Below are positions 28,362-36,816 of a stretch of 64,000 nucleotides of DNA, in pieces. Every line of letters starts with the position of its first letter. Position 1 is the stretch's first letter. The notes beneath the pieces were generated by a model. It searched no databases. It saw nothing but the letters and a program-made list of their open reading frames with translations, and was not told where the DNA came from. The position numbers and the translations under genes are program-made. Origin of the DNA: Actinomycetes bacterium (GTDB lineage Bacteria; Actinomycetota; Acidimicrobiia; Acidimicrobiales; Ilumatobacteraceae); contig JANXUF010000040.1 in NCBI GenBank assembly GCA_025356335.1, positions 41,560-105,559 on the forward strand, written 5' to 3'.

Positions 28362-29022
28362 CCTCGACGATCACTTCGATGTCGAGAGCCCGCACGACCT
28401 CGACCTCGACCTCGACGGAGCGTATTCATCCTCGGGGAACACTCCGTCGAAGCGCCGCCTTGCACCGTTCGTGGCGCTCGCCATTGCCGTCGTGATGATC
28501 GGGTTGTTCGTCCTGCTCGCCGGGTCGAAGACACGCCAGAACGCCGAAACTTCTCTCACCCCGCTGCTCGGCAAACCGGCGCCGCAGTTCCAGTCGCCGA
28601 TGCTGGCAGGCGGTACGTTCGACCTCGCCGCCCAACGCGGCAACGTCGTGATCCTCAACTTCTTCACGTCCAATTGCGTGCCGTGTATCGCCGAGCAGCC
28701 GGAGCTCGTCAAGTTCGCCAATGCCGAGACGGTGAAAGTCGGTGGAGCGAAGCTCGTCAGTGTGATGTTCGACGATTCGCCGGACGCCGTCACGAAATTC
28801 TTCACGAGTACCGGCGGCGCGTGGCCTGTACTGAACGACAAGGGTCTGCCGAGCAACTACGGCGTCGCCCAGGTGCCGGAGACCTTCGTCATCGACGTCA
28901 ACGGCATCGTCAAATACCACACGATCAGCCAGATGACCGCTGCCTGTCTTTCGAGCATGGCCGTCTCCGCACAGGATCTCAACAGCTTGCAGTTCGACCC
29001 CCTGCCAGGCTGCGGTCAGTGA
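28354..29022 (+). CDS. ccmG: CcmG/TlpA-type membrane-anchored thiol-disulfide oxidoreductase
   Basis: 222-residue thioredoxin-fold protein with an acidic cytoplasmic leader (residues 1-35), one membrane helix (FVALAIAVVMIGLFVLLAG) and an outward redoxin domain. Active site FFTSNCVPCIAEQPEL (C-x2-C), cis-Pro in AQVPETFVID. It keeps the apocytochrome CXXCH thiols reduced. It overlaps ccmF by 8 bases. Confidence 0.9.
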   Translation: MSDLDDHFDVESPHDLDLDLDGAYSSSGNTPSKRRLAPFVALAIAVVMIGLFVLLAGSKTRQNAETSLTPLLGKPAPQFQSPMLAGGTFDLAAQRGNVVILNFFTSNCVPCIAEQPELVKFANAETVKVGGAKLVSVMFDDSPDAVTKFFTSTGGAWPVLNDKGLPSNYGVAQVPETFVIDVNGIVKYHTISQMTAACLSSMAVSAQDLNSLQFDPLPGCGQ

Positions 29023-29525
29023 AGAAGATCCTCACCGGCTGGCCCGGCTGGCTGCTGCTGTTCGCCGCTGTCGCTTCACTGCTGATCATCAGCTATCAGC
29101 GTTCGTCGAAACCGTTGACCGCCGACCAGCGGACACAGTCGATCGCCGAACGCATCGCCTGCCCGGTGTGCGACGGTGAGAGCGTTGCCGAGAGCCGTGC
29201 CCCTGCCGCCAGGGACATCCGCGCCGACATCGCCAAATACGTCAACGACGGCCAGTTGAGCGACGAGCAGATCATCACCAAGATCGACGACGCCTCCGTG
29301 CAGGATCTGCGGCTGACCCCCAACGGTTCGGGGATCGACCTGCTGGTGTGGTTCCTCCCTGCTGTGGCGTTCGCCGGGGCCGTCGCCGGGTTGACGATGG
29401 CGTTCCTCAAATGGCGCCGACCGATCCCCGATCACGGACCGACAGACGACGATCGTGAGGTCGTCGCTGCGGCGATGCGCAACGGTGACGGCGAGACCAA
29501 CGACGGCTTCAGCGACGGACGCTGA
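29019..29525 (+). CDS. ccmH: CcmH (CcmL-type) thiol protein of cytochrome c maturation
   Basis: 168 residues: N-terminal membrane segment, the redox motif IACPVCDGESVAESRAPAAR matching the family L-R-C-P-x-C-x-G-x-S-I-x-E-S pattern, a three-helix domain, and a second membrane segment LLVWFLPAVAFAGAVAGLTM. GTG start overlaps the ccmG stop. Confidence 0.92.
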   Translation: MKKILTGWPGWLLLFAAVASLLIISYQRSSKPLTADQRTQSIAERIACPVCDGESVAESRAPAARDIRADIAKYVNDGQLSDEQIITKIDDASVQDLRLTPNGSGIDLLVWFLPAVAFAGAVAGLTMAFLKWRRPIPDHGPTDDDREVVAAAMRNGDGETNDGFSDGR

Positions 29526-30421
29526 TGGCATCTCCGCCAGGTGATGACGTGGACACGGCAGAGCGGCCGCGCGTCCCGCCGAAGTCGCGTCGCCCCGTCG
29601 CTGCCACGCCTGGAGCGAACGCCGACCGTCTCGCCGAACTCGAGGACGAACGACGCTTCCTGCTGCGGTCGTTGGCCGACCTCGAACGTGAGCACGATGC
29701 CGGCGACGTCGACGAGCAGGACTACGCGACGCTCAGAGACGACTACACGATCCGCGCCGCAACCGTGCTGCGCTCGATCACCAGCAGGCGCACGGCGCTC
29801 CCAGCAAGACCGCCTCGCCGGCGCGGCCGGATGATCCGCACGGTCGTCATCACCCTCGCTGCCGGACTCACCCTCGGTTGGCTGCTCAGCCGCTACACCG
29901 GCGAACGCCGCGTGGGCGACACGATCACGGGCGGGGCGACGGCGCTCGACGACACCCAGTCGCTGCTCTCCCAGGCCCGCTCGCAACAGCTGACGAGCCC
30001 GCTGGATTCGTTGAAGTTGTACTCCGAGGTGCTCGCCAAGGAGCCGAACAACGTCGAGGCGATGACGTACCGCGGATGGACGGCGGCGATCCTCGCCTCG
30101 AACACACAGCCGGGCGATGCACAGACGCAGTTCCTCGACTTGGCGAGCAAGGATCTCGCCAGTGCGGTCGCCACCAACCCGGGCTACATCGACGCCCAAT
30201 GCTTCTCGGCGATCGTCAAGTTCCGCCTGCAGAAAGACGCTGCGGGTGCCAAGCCGTTCTACGACAAATGTGCTTCGAGCTCGTTGCCGAGTTCGGTGGG
30301 TTCGCTCGTCTCCTCGCTCGGCGCCGACCTGGACGCCGCCCTCGGCATCGCCACGACCGTGCCCAGCTCCTCGACATCTCCGGCTGTTCCCGCTTCGACG
30401 GCGAGCACTACGAACGGGTGA
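29525..30421 (+). CDS. ccmI: CcmI-like TPR membrane protein
   Basis: 298 residues. The N-terminal part has the CcmI-like coiled segment LEDERRFLLRSLADLEREHD followed by a membrane helix near residue 100. The outward part carries degenerate TPR repeats (LKLYSEVLAKEPNNVEAMTY, TNPGYIDAQCFSAIVKFRLQ) that would hold the apocytochrome tail. A Ser/Thr/Pro-rich tail ends it. The single-helix plan differs from the two-helix CcmI of proteobacteria. ATG shares a base with the ccmH stop. Confidence 0.75.
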   Translation: MASPPGDDVDTAERPRVPPKSRRPVAATPGANADRLAELEDERRFLLRSLADLEREHDAGDVDEQDYATLRDDYTIRAATVLRSITSRRTALPARPPRRRGRMIRTVVITLAAGLTLGWLLSRYTGERRVGDTITGGATALDDTQSLLSQARSQQLTSPLDSLKLYSEVLAKEPNNVEAMTYRGWTAAILASNTQPGDAQTQFLDLASKDLASAVATNPGYIDAQCFSAIVKFRLQKDAAGAKPFYDKCASSSLPSSVGSLVSSLGADLDAALGIATTVPSSSTSPAVPASTASTTNG

Positions 30422-30483
30422 GATCGCAACGATCAGGACGGTTGACGCGTTCGGACGGGCCGACCGAATAGTCTTTCGTAGCT

Positions 30484-30912
30484 ATGAGCACTCCGCCACC
30501 CCCTCCGCCTCCGTACGGCAGCGACTCCAGCTATCCGGTCAGCGGACCCGTCGGTGGTTACCCGGCGGCGCCCCCTCCCGGCTACGCCGCCTACGGTCAG
30601 CCAGGTACCGGCGGCGCGTTCGTGCAGCAGAAGAACGCCGGCATGGCAATCGCCTCGTTGGTGCTCAGCCTCGTCGGCATCATCCCGTGTTTCTGGGGGC
30701 TGCAGGTGCCGGGTTTGCTCGGGGTGATCTTCGGTTTCGTCGGGCGCAACCAGATCAAGAAGTCGAACGGGACGAAGAAGGGCATGGGCATGGCCATCGC
30801 CGGCATCGTCATCGGTATCATCCTCGTCGCCATTGCCATCCCGGTCCTGATCTGGGCGCGGAACCACTGTTCACGCATCGGTGGCACGACGACCTGCAAC
30901 AGTAGTAATTGA
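30484..30912 (+). CDS. DUF4190-type small membrane protein with proline-rich leader
   Basis: 142 residues. Residues 1-50 are Pro/Gly/Tyr-rich (PPPPPPYGSDSSYPVSG), then two hydrophobic helices around the motif GIIPCFWGLQVPGLLGVIFG and FVGRNQIKKSNGTKKGMGMA, a DUF4190 pattern common in actinobacteria. Function unknown. It follows the ccm operon by 62 bases. Confidence 0.75.
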   Translation: MSTPPPPPPPYGSDSSYPVSGPVGGYPAAPPPGYAAYGQPGTGGAFVQQKNAGMAIASLVLSLVGIIPCFWGLQVPGLLGVIFGFVGRNQIKKSNGTKKGMGMAIAGIVIGIILVAIAIPVLIWARNHCSRIGGTTTCNSSN

Positions 30913-30935
30913 CTCAAGCCACGCAGCGGCGGTGA

Positions 30936-31403
30936 TCAGTCGGGTGGTGGCCACACCGCAGCCTGACTGATGATCACGTTGGGATCGTCGCTGCGCTGCA
31001 GCAGCCACACCGTCGCCTTGCGCCAGTCCGGCTTGCCGACGATCTGACAACCGCGACGTATCAGCGCAGCGATCGTGTCGGGAATCACGTCCCCGTGACT
31101 GCAGAGCACGGCGTCCTCCGGAACCGTGCGCAGCAGGTCGAGCACGACCTCGAAACTCGATCCCTCTGCGAGTTCCTCCATCGTCTTGACCGACGCACCG
31201 ATCGATTCGGCGAGCGGCTCCAGCGTCTGCACGCACCGCACGAACGGGCTCGACAGCAGACTCGACGTCTTCATGGCGGCCAACCGGTCGGCAATGGCGA
31301 TCGACTGCCGCCGTCCGGACTTCGAGAGTGGCCGCAACCGATCGTCACCGCGCCATGCATCCCTCGACCCGGCTTTGGCATGTCTGACGAAATACAGAAC
31401 CAT
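30936..31403 (-). CDS. sixA: SixA-like histidine phosphatase
   Basis: 155-residue single-domain phosphatase of the histidine-phosphatase clan. The phosphohistidine motif is LYFVRHAKAGSRDAW (RHG variant RHA) at the N-terminus and the second catalytic His is in AVLCSHGDVI. SixA dephosphorylates histidine-phosphotransfer proteins in E. coli; here the substrate is unknown. It is convergent with the DUF4190 gene. Confidence 0.85.
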   Translation of the reverse strand: MVLYFVRHAKAGSRDAWRGDDRLRPLSKSGRRQSIAIADRLAAMKTSSLLSSPFVRCVQTLEPLAESIGASVKTMEELAEGSSFEVVLDLLRTVPEDAVLCSHGDVIPDTIAALIRRGCQIVGKPDWRKATVWLLQRSDDPNVIISQAAVWPPPD

Positions 31404-31526
31404 CAGCAGAGCATTTCGAACTGACCGGCCATGTCGCTATGAGGCGCACAGAGCGAAGTAACCATCTCGCTCACAATAGATCCCGTCAGAGTGCAACGTT
31501 TCGCACCAAACGACAGACTACAGGCC

Positions 31527-32141
31527 ATGAGTTTCTTCGACCGCAACCGCAAAGCGCTGATCGAGAAGGGAATCGACCCGGCACGGCTACCACCGGGTCA
31601 GTATTCGACCGAGCGCTTCCCGGTACTCCACGTCGGCGATGTTCCGACGTTTGCGCCGGGCGAATGGGACCTGACGATCGGCGGACTCGTCGACAACCCG
31701 TTCACGATCACCCTCGATGAATTGAAGGCGATGCCACCGGTGACCTACACGGCGGACATCCATTGCGTGACGAAGTGGACGAAGTTCGACATGTCGTGGA
31801 CCGGTGTACGTGTCCGTGACCTGTTCGACAGAGCCGGTGTTCAAGCGTCGGCGACGCATGTCATGGAAGTGGCCGAGTACGGGTACACGACCAACCTGCC
31901 CCTGTCCGACATCACCACGGATCAGGCGATCGTCGCCTACGCCTACGAGGGTGAGGACATCGAACCGATCCACGGTGGGCCTGTCCGCATCATCGTCCCG
32001 CACCTGTACTTCTGGAAGTCGGCGAAATGGGTCAGGCGACTGGAACTCCGGGACCGTGACGCACCGGGTTTCTGGGAACAGAACGGCTACAGCATGTACG
32101 GCGATCCGTTCCGCGAGCAGCGCTACACCAACGACCGATAG
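31527..32141 (+). CDS. Sulfite-oxidase-like molybdopterin oxidoreductase
   Basis: 204 residues spanning only the molybdopterin domain. The Mo-ligating Cys is in DIHCVTKWTKFDMSWTGV (about residue 77), and the pterin-binding segment PIHGGPVRIIVPHLYFWKSA follows. No signal peptide, no heme domain and no dimerisation domain, so it resembles the short YedY-like cytosolic forms. Start ATG 31527; a GTG at 31491 would add 12 residues. Confidence 0.85.
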   Translation: MSFFDRNRKALIEKGIDPARLPPGQYSTERFPVLHVGDVPTFAPGEWDLTIGGLVDNPFTITLDELKAMPPVTYTADIHCVTKWTKFDMSWTGVRVRDLFDRAGVQASATHVMEVAEYGYTTNLPLSDITTDQAIVAYAYEGEDIEPIHGGPVRIIVPHLYFWKSAKWVRRLELRDRDAPGFWEQNGYSMYGDPFREQRYTNDR

Positions 32142-32618
32142 TCACACAGCGGCAACCCTCCAGCCGCAGTCTCCGACGTGATCCGGTGCGACCAGTTGTG
32201 AGCCGCGCGAGCCCTGTGAGCCGTTGTCCAAATGGACGTCAGCGTCCCGTCAGTGACGTCGTCGGCGAATCGGCCGAATCGCGACGTTGTCACGCTGACC
32301 AGCCACAGTCCGAAGATCAAGTCCGAAGATCAAGAAGGATGCGGGCTCGAGCATCGTCATGATGCCGGGGGCGATCAGGCATCCGCTCGTGCTTCGCCGA
32401 ACCGGATAGCCGGAGTTGTACTGCACGTACCCTGGCGGTTGGAACGCCGGTGGAGTCCGACGTAACAAGTCTGCGTGGCCGCCGGGGACTGATCGGCGAA
32501 CAGGAGCTGCACGAGACCGTCGGCGACGCCTGGCAGATGGTTGTCCCTCGAAAGGTCTCCGCGAGTACGAGGTCGTGCTGAACCAGGATCGTGCTGGTTT
32601 CGACGTGGAAGCGAGGCG
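32142..32618. other. Gene-poor stretch with a short tandem repeat
   Basis: About 480 bases with no supported gene. A 13-bp exact tandem repeat AGTCCGAAGATCA lies at 32307-32332. A 72-codon minus-strand frame (32250-32468) reads PPAFQPPGYVQYNSGYPVRR, which recalls proline/tyrosine-rich leaders of small actinobacterial membrane proteins, but it lacks the expected membrane helices. It may be a decayed gene. Confidence 0.4.
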
Positions 32619-33368
32619 TCAGACGGCGGTCGCGCAGAACCCGTCGCCGTGCGGCAGTGATTCCTGCGTCAACGGCTGCGTATCGCCGTACAGGGCGGTG
32701 AGCATGCCTTTGACCATGCCGCGATCGACGGCGCAGATGACCGGATTGTCGATCGCCACGTCGCCGAACGGGCAGTGGTTGCTGACGATCCGCAACTGGT
32801 CGTTGCGGCTCTCGGTGTGTGCTGCGAATCCATGAGCCGTCAGCGCATCGGCGACGGCATGCAACGCCGAGCGCAATGAGCGCTGGCCGGTGGCGACGTC
32901 GTCGGAGCCGCGCAGTCCAGACGCCATCGCCGTGCCGTATTCGACGCCGACTTCTTCGGCGAGCGCCTCGGCAACCGGCGTCGGCAATGCGGCGAGCGCC
33001 TTGCCGAGGAGTGCCAGCACCAGATCGTCTGCTCGGACATTGACGTCGAGACGGGTCTGCTCAGCCGTCGCCAGGTAGTGCTTGGACGGACGGCCGGCAC
33101 CGCCACCCGCAGGGTGGGCTACAGCAACTTCGAGGTAACCGCCGGCCGCCAGTTTGTCGAGGTGGTGCCTGGCGACATTGGGGTGCAGTCCGAAACGCTC
33201 GGCGACATGCGCAGCGGTCACGCCGTGCTGAGCGTCGTGGGCGAACAGATAGATCTGGCGGCGGCTCGGATCGCCGAACGCCGAGGTGATCGCACTGACC
33301 GTCGCCGAGAACGCGCCGGGGCTCAATCCATTGGACGGTTGTTTGACGCTGGACGCCTTGGAGGCCAC
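32619..33368 (-). CDS. SufR-like winged-helix regulator with Fe-S-type cysteines
   Basis: 249-residue ArsR/DeoR-type regulator. The N-terminal winged helix is GDPSRRQIYLFAHDAQHG and VAERFGLHPNVARHHLDKLA (residues 32-75). The C-terminal part has C-x12-C (NHCPFGDVAIDNPVICAVDR) and a third Cys near the end (GFCATAV), as in SufR iron-sulfur sensors. It is divergent from mrp, an iron-sulfur carrier, which supports a role in Fe-S homeostasis. The suf operon itself is not in the window. Confidence 0.8.
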   Translation of the reverse strand: MASKASSVKQPSNGLSPGAFSATVSAITSAFGDPSRRQIYLFAHDAQHGVTAAHVAERFGLHPNVARHHLDKLAAGGYLEVAVAHPAGGGAGRPSKHYLATAEQTRLDVNVRADDLVLALLGKALAALPTPVAEALAEEVGVEYGTAMASGLRGSDDVATGQRSLRSALHAVADALTAHGFAAHTESRNDQLRIVSNHCPFGDVAIDNPVICAVDRGMVKGMLTALYGDTQPLTQESLPHGDGFCATAV

Positions 33369-33395
33369 GGCCGATATTCTACCTATGGCCGTAGT

Positions 33396-33419
33396 GGTAA
33401 TTCAGTGCTGGCCATTACC
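33396..33419. promoter_or_regulatory. Candidate operator between the SufR-like gene and mrp
   Basis: Perfect 6-bp inverted repeat GGTAAT-N12-ATTACC in the divergent gap, 32 bases before the mrp start. Just beside it the minus strand has a possible -10 TAGAAT near 33376-33381 with TGAATT 17 bases upstream, so the operator would overlap the promoter of the regulator gene. Confidence 0.4.
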
Positions 33420-33450
33420 GTCGGCCTGACCGCCGTCCATTGGAGCAACG

Positions 33451-34590
33451 ATGCCCGTCACCCACGATCAAGTAGTCGACGCCCTGCGCCCGGTCGAAGA
33501 TCCTGAATTGCGCCGATCGATCGTCGACCTCGGCATGCTGCGCAACGTCGAGATCTCGCCGGATGGCACTGTCGGCATTCTCGTCGCCCTGACGGTTGCC
33601 GGCTGCCCGTTGCGTAACGAGATCACCAACAGGGTCAAGGGTGCCGTCCAGCCGCTGGCCGGTGTCGGCACGATCAATCTCGACTTCACCGTCATGACCG
33701 ACCAGGAGCGCGAAGAGTTGCGTGTCAAGCTCAACGGTTCGGGCGGCGGACCCACAGCGCAGGCCCACGGTCACGCTGAAGGCAGGCCGATTCCGTTCGC
33801 GCAGACGGGTTCGAAGACTCGGCCGCTGCTGATTTCTTCCGGTAAGGGTGGCGTCGGCAAATCGACCGTCACGACGAACCTTGCTGTTGCGTTGGCCCAA
33901 CAGGGCTATTCCGTCGGCGTCGTCGACGCTGACATCTACGGATTCTCGATCCCGCGGATGCTCGGGACGGACCGCGAGCCGGTGGCGCTCGACGGCATGC
34001 TGCTTCCGCCGGAACAGTGGGGCGTGCGCTGCATCTCGATCGGCTATTTCGTACCGGAAGGTCAAGCAGTGATCTGGCGCGGCCCGATGCTGCACAAGGC
34101 GCTCGAGCAGTTCCTGACCGACGTGTTCTGGGATGATCCCGACTTCCTGCTGATCGACATGCCCCCCGGTACCGGTGACATCGCCCTCAGCCTCAGCCAG
34201 TACCTCCCTCGCGGAGAGGTGTACATCGTGACCACACCACAGCCGGCTGCCCAAAAGGTCGCCAGGCTGTCGGCGGCGATGGCCGAAAAGGTCCATCTGA
34301 CGGTCAAGGGTGTGATCGAGAACATGAGTTGGTTCATCGGCGACGACGGCACACGCTACGAATTGTTCGGTGCAGGTGGTGGGCAGGAATTGGCCGACGA
34401 ACTCGGCGTGCCGCTCCTCGGTCAACTCCCGATCATCCAGGAATTGCGCGAAGGTGGCGACACCGGCAGGCCGATCACGGCCGTCGACCCCGACAGCGCG
34501 ACGGCGAAGACCTTCTCGGCAATCGCCACCAGGATCGCCCGCGAACTGCGCCCGAAGAAGGTCTTCAATTCACAATTGACGATCCGCTAG
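33451..34590 (+). CDS. mrp: Mrp/ApbC/NBP35 family iron-sulfur cluster carrier ATPase
   Basis: 379 residues. An N-terminal MIP18/DUF59 domain (residues 1-100, LRPVEDPELRRSIVDLGMLR) is fused to a P-loop ATPase with the deviant Walker A SSGKGGVGKSTVTTNLA. Switch segments DIYGFSIPRMLG and DMPPGTGDIALSLSQ are intact. The C-x2-C that coordinates a shared cluster in proteobacterial ApbC is absent after ENMSWFIGDDG, a variation I also recall for mycobacterial Mrp. Confidence 0.93.
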   Translation: MPVTHDQVVDALRPVEDPELRRSIVDLGMLRNVEISPDGTVGILVALTVAGCPLRNEITNRVKGAVQPLAGVGTINLDFTVMTDQEREELRVKLNGSGGGPTAQAHGHAEGRPIPFAQTGSKTRPLLISSGKGGVGKSTVTTNLAVALAQQGYSVGVVDADIYGFSIPRMLGTDREPVALDGMLLPPEQWGVRCISIGYFVPEGQAVIWRGPMLHKALEQFLTDVFWDDPDFLLIDMPPGTGDIALSLSQYLPRGEVYIVTTPQPAAQKVARLSAAMAEKVHLTVKGVIENMSWFIGDDGTRYELFGAGGGQELADELGVPLLGQLPIIQELREGGDTGRPITAVDPDSATAKTFSAIATRIARELRPKKVFNSQLTIR

Positions 34591-34845
34591 CAGGATGCTG
34601 AAATACACCAGTCGGCTCGGCTGAGCGCGTCGATGACCTGGGCATTTGCGGCGATGTGCGCCTGCCGCGATAGACCAATTTCAGCGTCCTGCTCGTTCCG
34701 ACATCCATCATCGAGCACACATTCGACGAGCAGCGTTCGTCGGGGCTGCCGGTTGGACGGCGCTAGCCATCGTCGCCAGTGCAGCTGACGCAGCGACGCC
34801 ACAAGTGCCGAAATGTTCCGGCGAACCACTGGTTGTCGGCGGCAT

Positions 34846-36318
34846 TCACGCCGATACCCCGTCGATCGGTGGCACCACGACCGTTCTGGCACCCGCTGGA
34901 CCACCCAGATCGAGTGCCCGCCTACTCGTCTCCGGCCCCGGCGACACTTCCAGGAACCGACCGGCGGGGTTGGTGGTGATCACGAGTTGGTAGTGGCCGT
35001 TGGCGACGCTGCTGATATCCAACGCCTGGCCGCTCACCGCCTGGCTGTACGTGTCACCCCATCCGGTCAACAGGCTTTCGCGTAGGAACCGCGCCGATTC
35101 GGGGCCGCAGGCGGTGTTCAGCGCCGTCGAGCCGGGGCGCAGATTCGTACCGGGGGTCAACAGATCAACGGCCGTCGTATTCGCCAAGCACCACGCCTGT
35201 TTGCCACTCGTAGCGACGACCTGTCCGCTGTCGTTGACCAGGTCGTAGCGCACGAAGTCGAGGAAGTGCCAGTGATCGTGGCCGCCGCCGGCATGATACT
35301 CGAACGTTCCAATGGGTCGTGAGGCCACCAGCAGTCCGCCTCGGTAGAAGAGCTGAACAGCGTCCATCGTTTCGGCTGCGTCTCGCCGATACCCCTCGAC
35401 GATGAATGGCGCCCCGGCGTTCCAGACGCTCGCAACGAAATTGAGCAGATCGGTCGAATTGTCCACGGCGGCCGAGATCCCGTACGCCGGCAATGGCCGC
35501 AGATCGGGAAGTGTGTCGACCGGTGGAGTGACCTGGCCGAGACCGGGATCGGGACGAGGATGGTCGGTCGCGCTCTCCAACGGCGAGGCGTTCGGCGTGT
35601 CGCTGACCGGCGTCGGAGTTGTCGTCGCGGTGGGATCCGTCCGCAGCGCAACGTCGAATGTTACGGTCCTGGCATCGTTGGCGAAGCCCAGCGCCTCGGC
35701 AACCGCCGACACCACGGTCACCGACACCCGGTAGGTCCCGTCCGGGCCGTCGAGATTGAATGCCAACGGCGCGACACTGGCCCAGCCCTGCTCGATCCCC
35801 CACACGACGGCGGATGCGAACGGGCTGGAATTGCAGGAGTCGGGATACGCGAGGTTCGATCTCCCCGGCCCGACCTGCGTGCGTGGGTTTGCCGGACACC
35901 ATGAGAGGTCGGCATCGAGTACCTTCGTGTCGTTCGGACCAGTGACCGAATAGTGGGCGAACCGGTGGATGCCGCCGAAGTCGATGAGGCCTGCCGGCAA
36001 CGGTGTGGACTTGCCGGTGCCAACGCCGTCCGGGCGACTGACGCTGAGCGCCGACGTCGCGTCCTTGCGCTTTAATTGCAACTCGACATCATGATCTGGC
36101 GACGAAACCGACACCGACGCCTGCACGAGCACCGGCGAGTTCTTCGTCCTGACGGCGTTCACCACGGATCCGGGGCCGAGCAGCCGGAGCGACGACGGCT
36201 CGGCGGTTGCTGTGCTCGTGGACGAGCATGATGCAATACCGGCGAGCAGCGCCAGCACGACCAGCAGGACGCCGCTGCGTCGATACCCAGTCGCGCGCCG
36301 GTTCCCGACGGTGCGCAT
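34846..36318 (-). CDS. Lysyl-oxidase-like lipoprotein
   Basis: 490 residues. The N-terminus is a lipoprotein signal peptide (GVLLVVLALLAGIASC, lipobox LAGIASC), so the protein is exported and lipid-anchored. Residues 60-260 are a beta-rich region of unknown type. The C-terminal 230 residues match the copper-dependent lysyl oxidase fold: the His cluster GGGHDHWHFLDFVRYDL and the later NTACGPESARF and GWGDTYSQAV. The start ATG overlaps the DUF427 stop (TGATG), so the two are coupled. Substrate unknown; a wall or exported protein is likely. Confidence 0.85.
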   Translation of the reverse strand: MRTVGNRRATGYRRSGVLLVVLALLAGIASCSSTSTATAEPSSLRLLGPGSVVNAVRTKNSPVLVQASVSVSSPDHDVELQLKRKDATSALSVSRPDGVGTGKSTPLPAGLIDFGGIHRFAHYSVTGPNDTKVLDADLSWCPANPRTQVGPGRSNLAYPDSCNSSPFASAVVWGIEQGWASVAPLAFNLDGPDGTYRVSVTVVSAVAEALGFANDARTVTFDVALRTDPTATTTPTPVSDTPNASPLESATDHPRPDPGLGQVTPPVDTLPDLRPLPAYGISAAVDNSTDLLNFVASVWNAGAPFIVEGYRRDAAETMDAVQLFYRGGLLVASRPIGTFEYHAGGGHDHWHFLDFVRYDLVNDSGQVVATSGKQAWCLANTTAVDLLTPGTNLRPGSTALNTACGPESARFLRESLLTGWGDTYSQAVSGQALDISSVANGHYQLVITTNPAGRFLEVSPGPETSRRALDLGGPAGARTVVVPPIDGVSA

Positions 36319-36812
36319 CACCAACCCATCGTCCCCGGACCGCCTTTGAACGGACCCACGACGCGCGAGGTGATCCAGCCGCCGTAGAACGATCCGGGAT
36401 TGGCGTCGACTCGTTCTTCGTCGACCCAGCATTCATCGATCAGCTGTGCGTAGAACGCAACGTGACCGGTGATCGAGGCGAACGCCGGCGTCGGCTGCTC
36501 GTAACTCCACGCTGCGTCCGATACGACCACGTCGCCTGCAGTGACGTCCCAGTACGTCGCCAGACCCTTCCATTCACACATGCTGCGCTGCGTCGATTTC
36601 CGCAGCCGACCCGGAAGGACGTCGACGGCCGGAATGTAGAACGCCGGCGGTTGGCTCGTCTCGAGCACCCTCACGGCGCTGCGGGTTTCGGCGATCATTT
36701 GGCCGCCGTGGATGACCACGACATGTGACGACGTCGGGCTCACGGCCGGCGGGCGTGGATAGTCCCAAACGCATTCCTGTCCCGGTTGGGGTTCGATCCG
36801 CTGGAGTTTCAC
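36318..36812 (-). CDS. DUF427 domain protein
   Basis: 164 residues from GTG at 36812. The DUF427 signature CEWKGLATYWDV is present, preceded by LRKSTQRSM and followed by AWSYEQPTPAFASITGHVAF. The domain is widespread in actinobacteria with no assigned reaction. It lies 4 bases after the upstream gene and overlaps the lysyl-oxidase gene by one base. A longer frame from 36899 overlaps the upstream gene and is less likely. Confidence 0.85.
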   Translation of the reverse strand: MKLQRIEPQPGQECVWDYPRPPAVSPTSSHVVVIHGGQMIAETRSAVRVLETSQPPAFYIPAVDVLPGRLRKSTQRSMCEWKGLATYWDVTAGDVVVSDAAWSYEQPTPAFASITGHVAFYAQLIDECWVDEERVDANPGSFYGGWITSRVVGPFKGGPGTMGW

Positions 36813-36816
36813 GCTC

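Noticed and set aside
34646..34993. 115-codon plus-strand frame with a hydrophobic segment near the lysyl-oxidase gene
   Set aside because: Its second half is antisense to the conserved end of the lysyl-oxidase gene; no homology or ribosome binding site.
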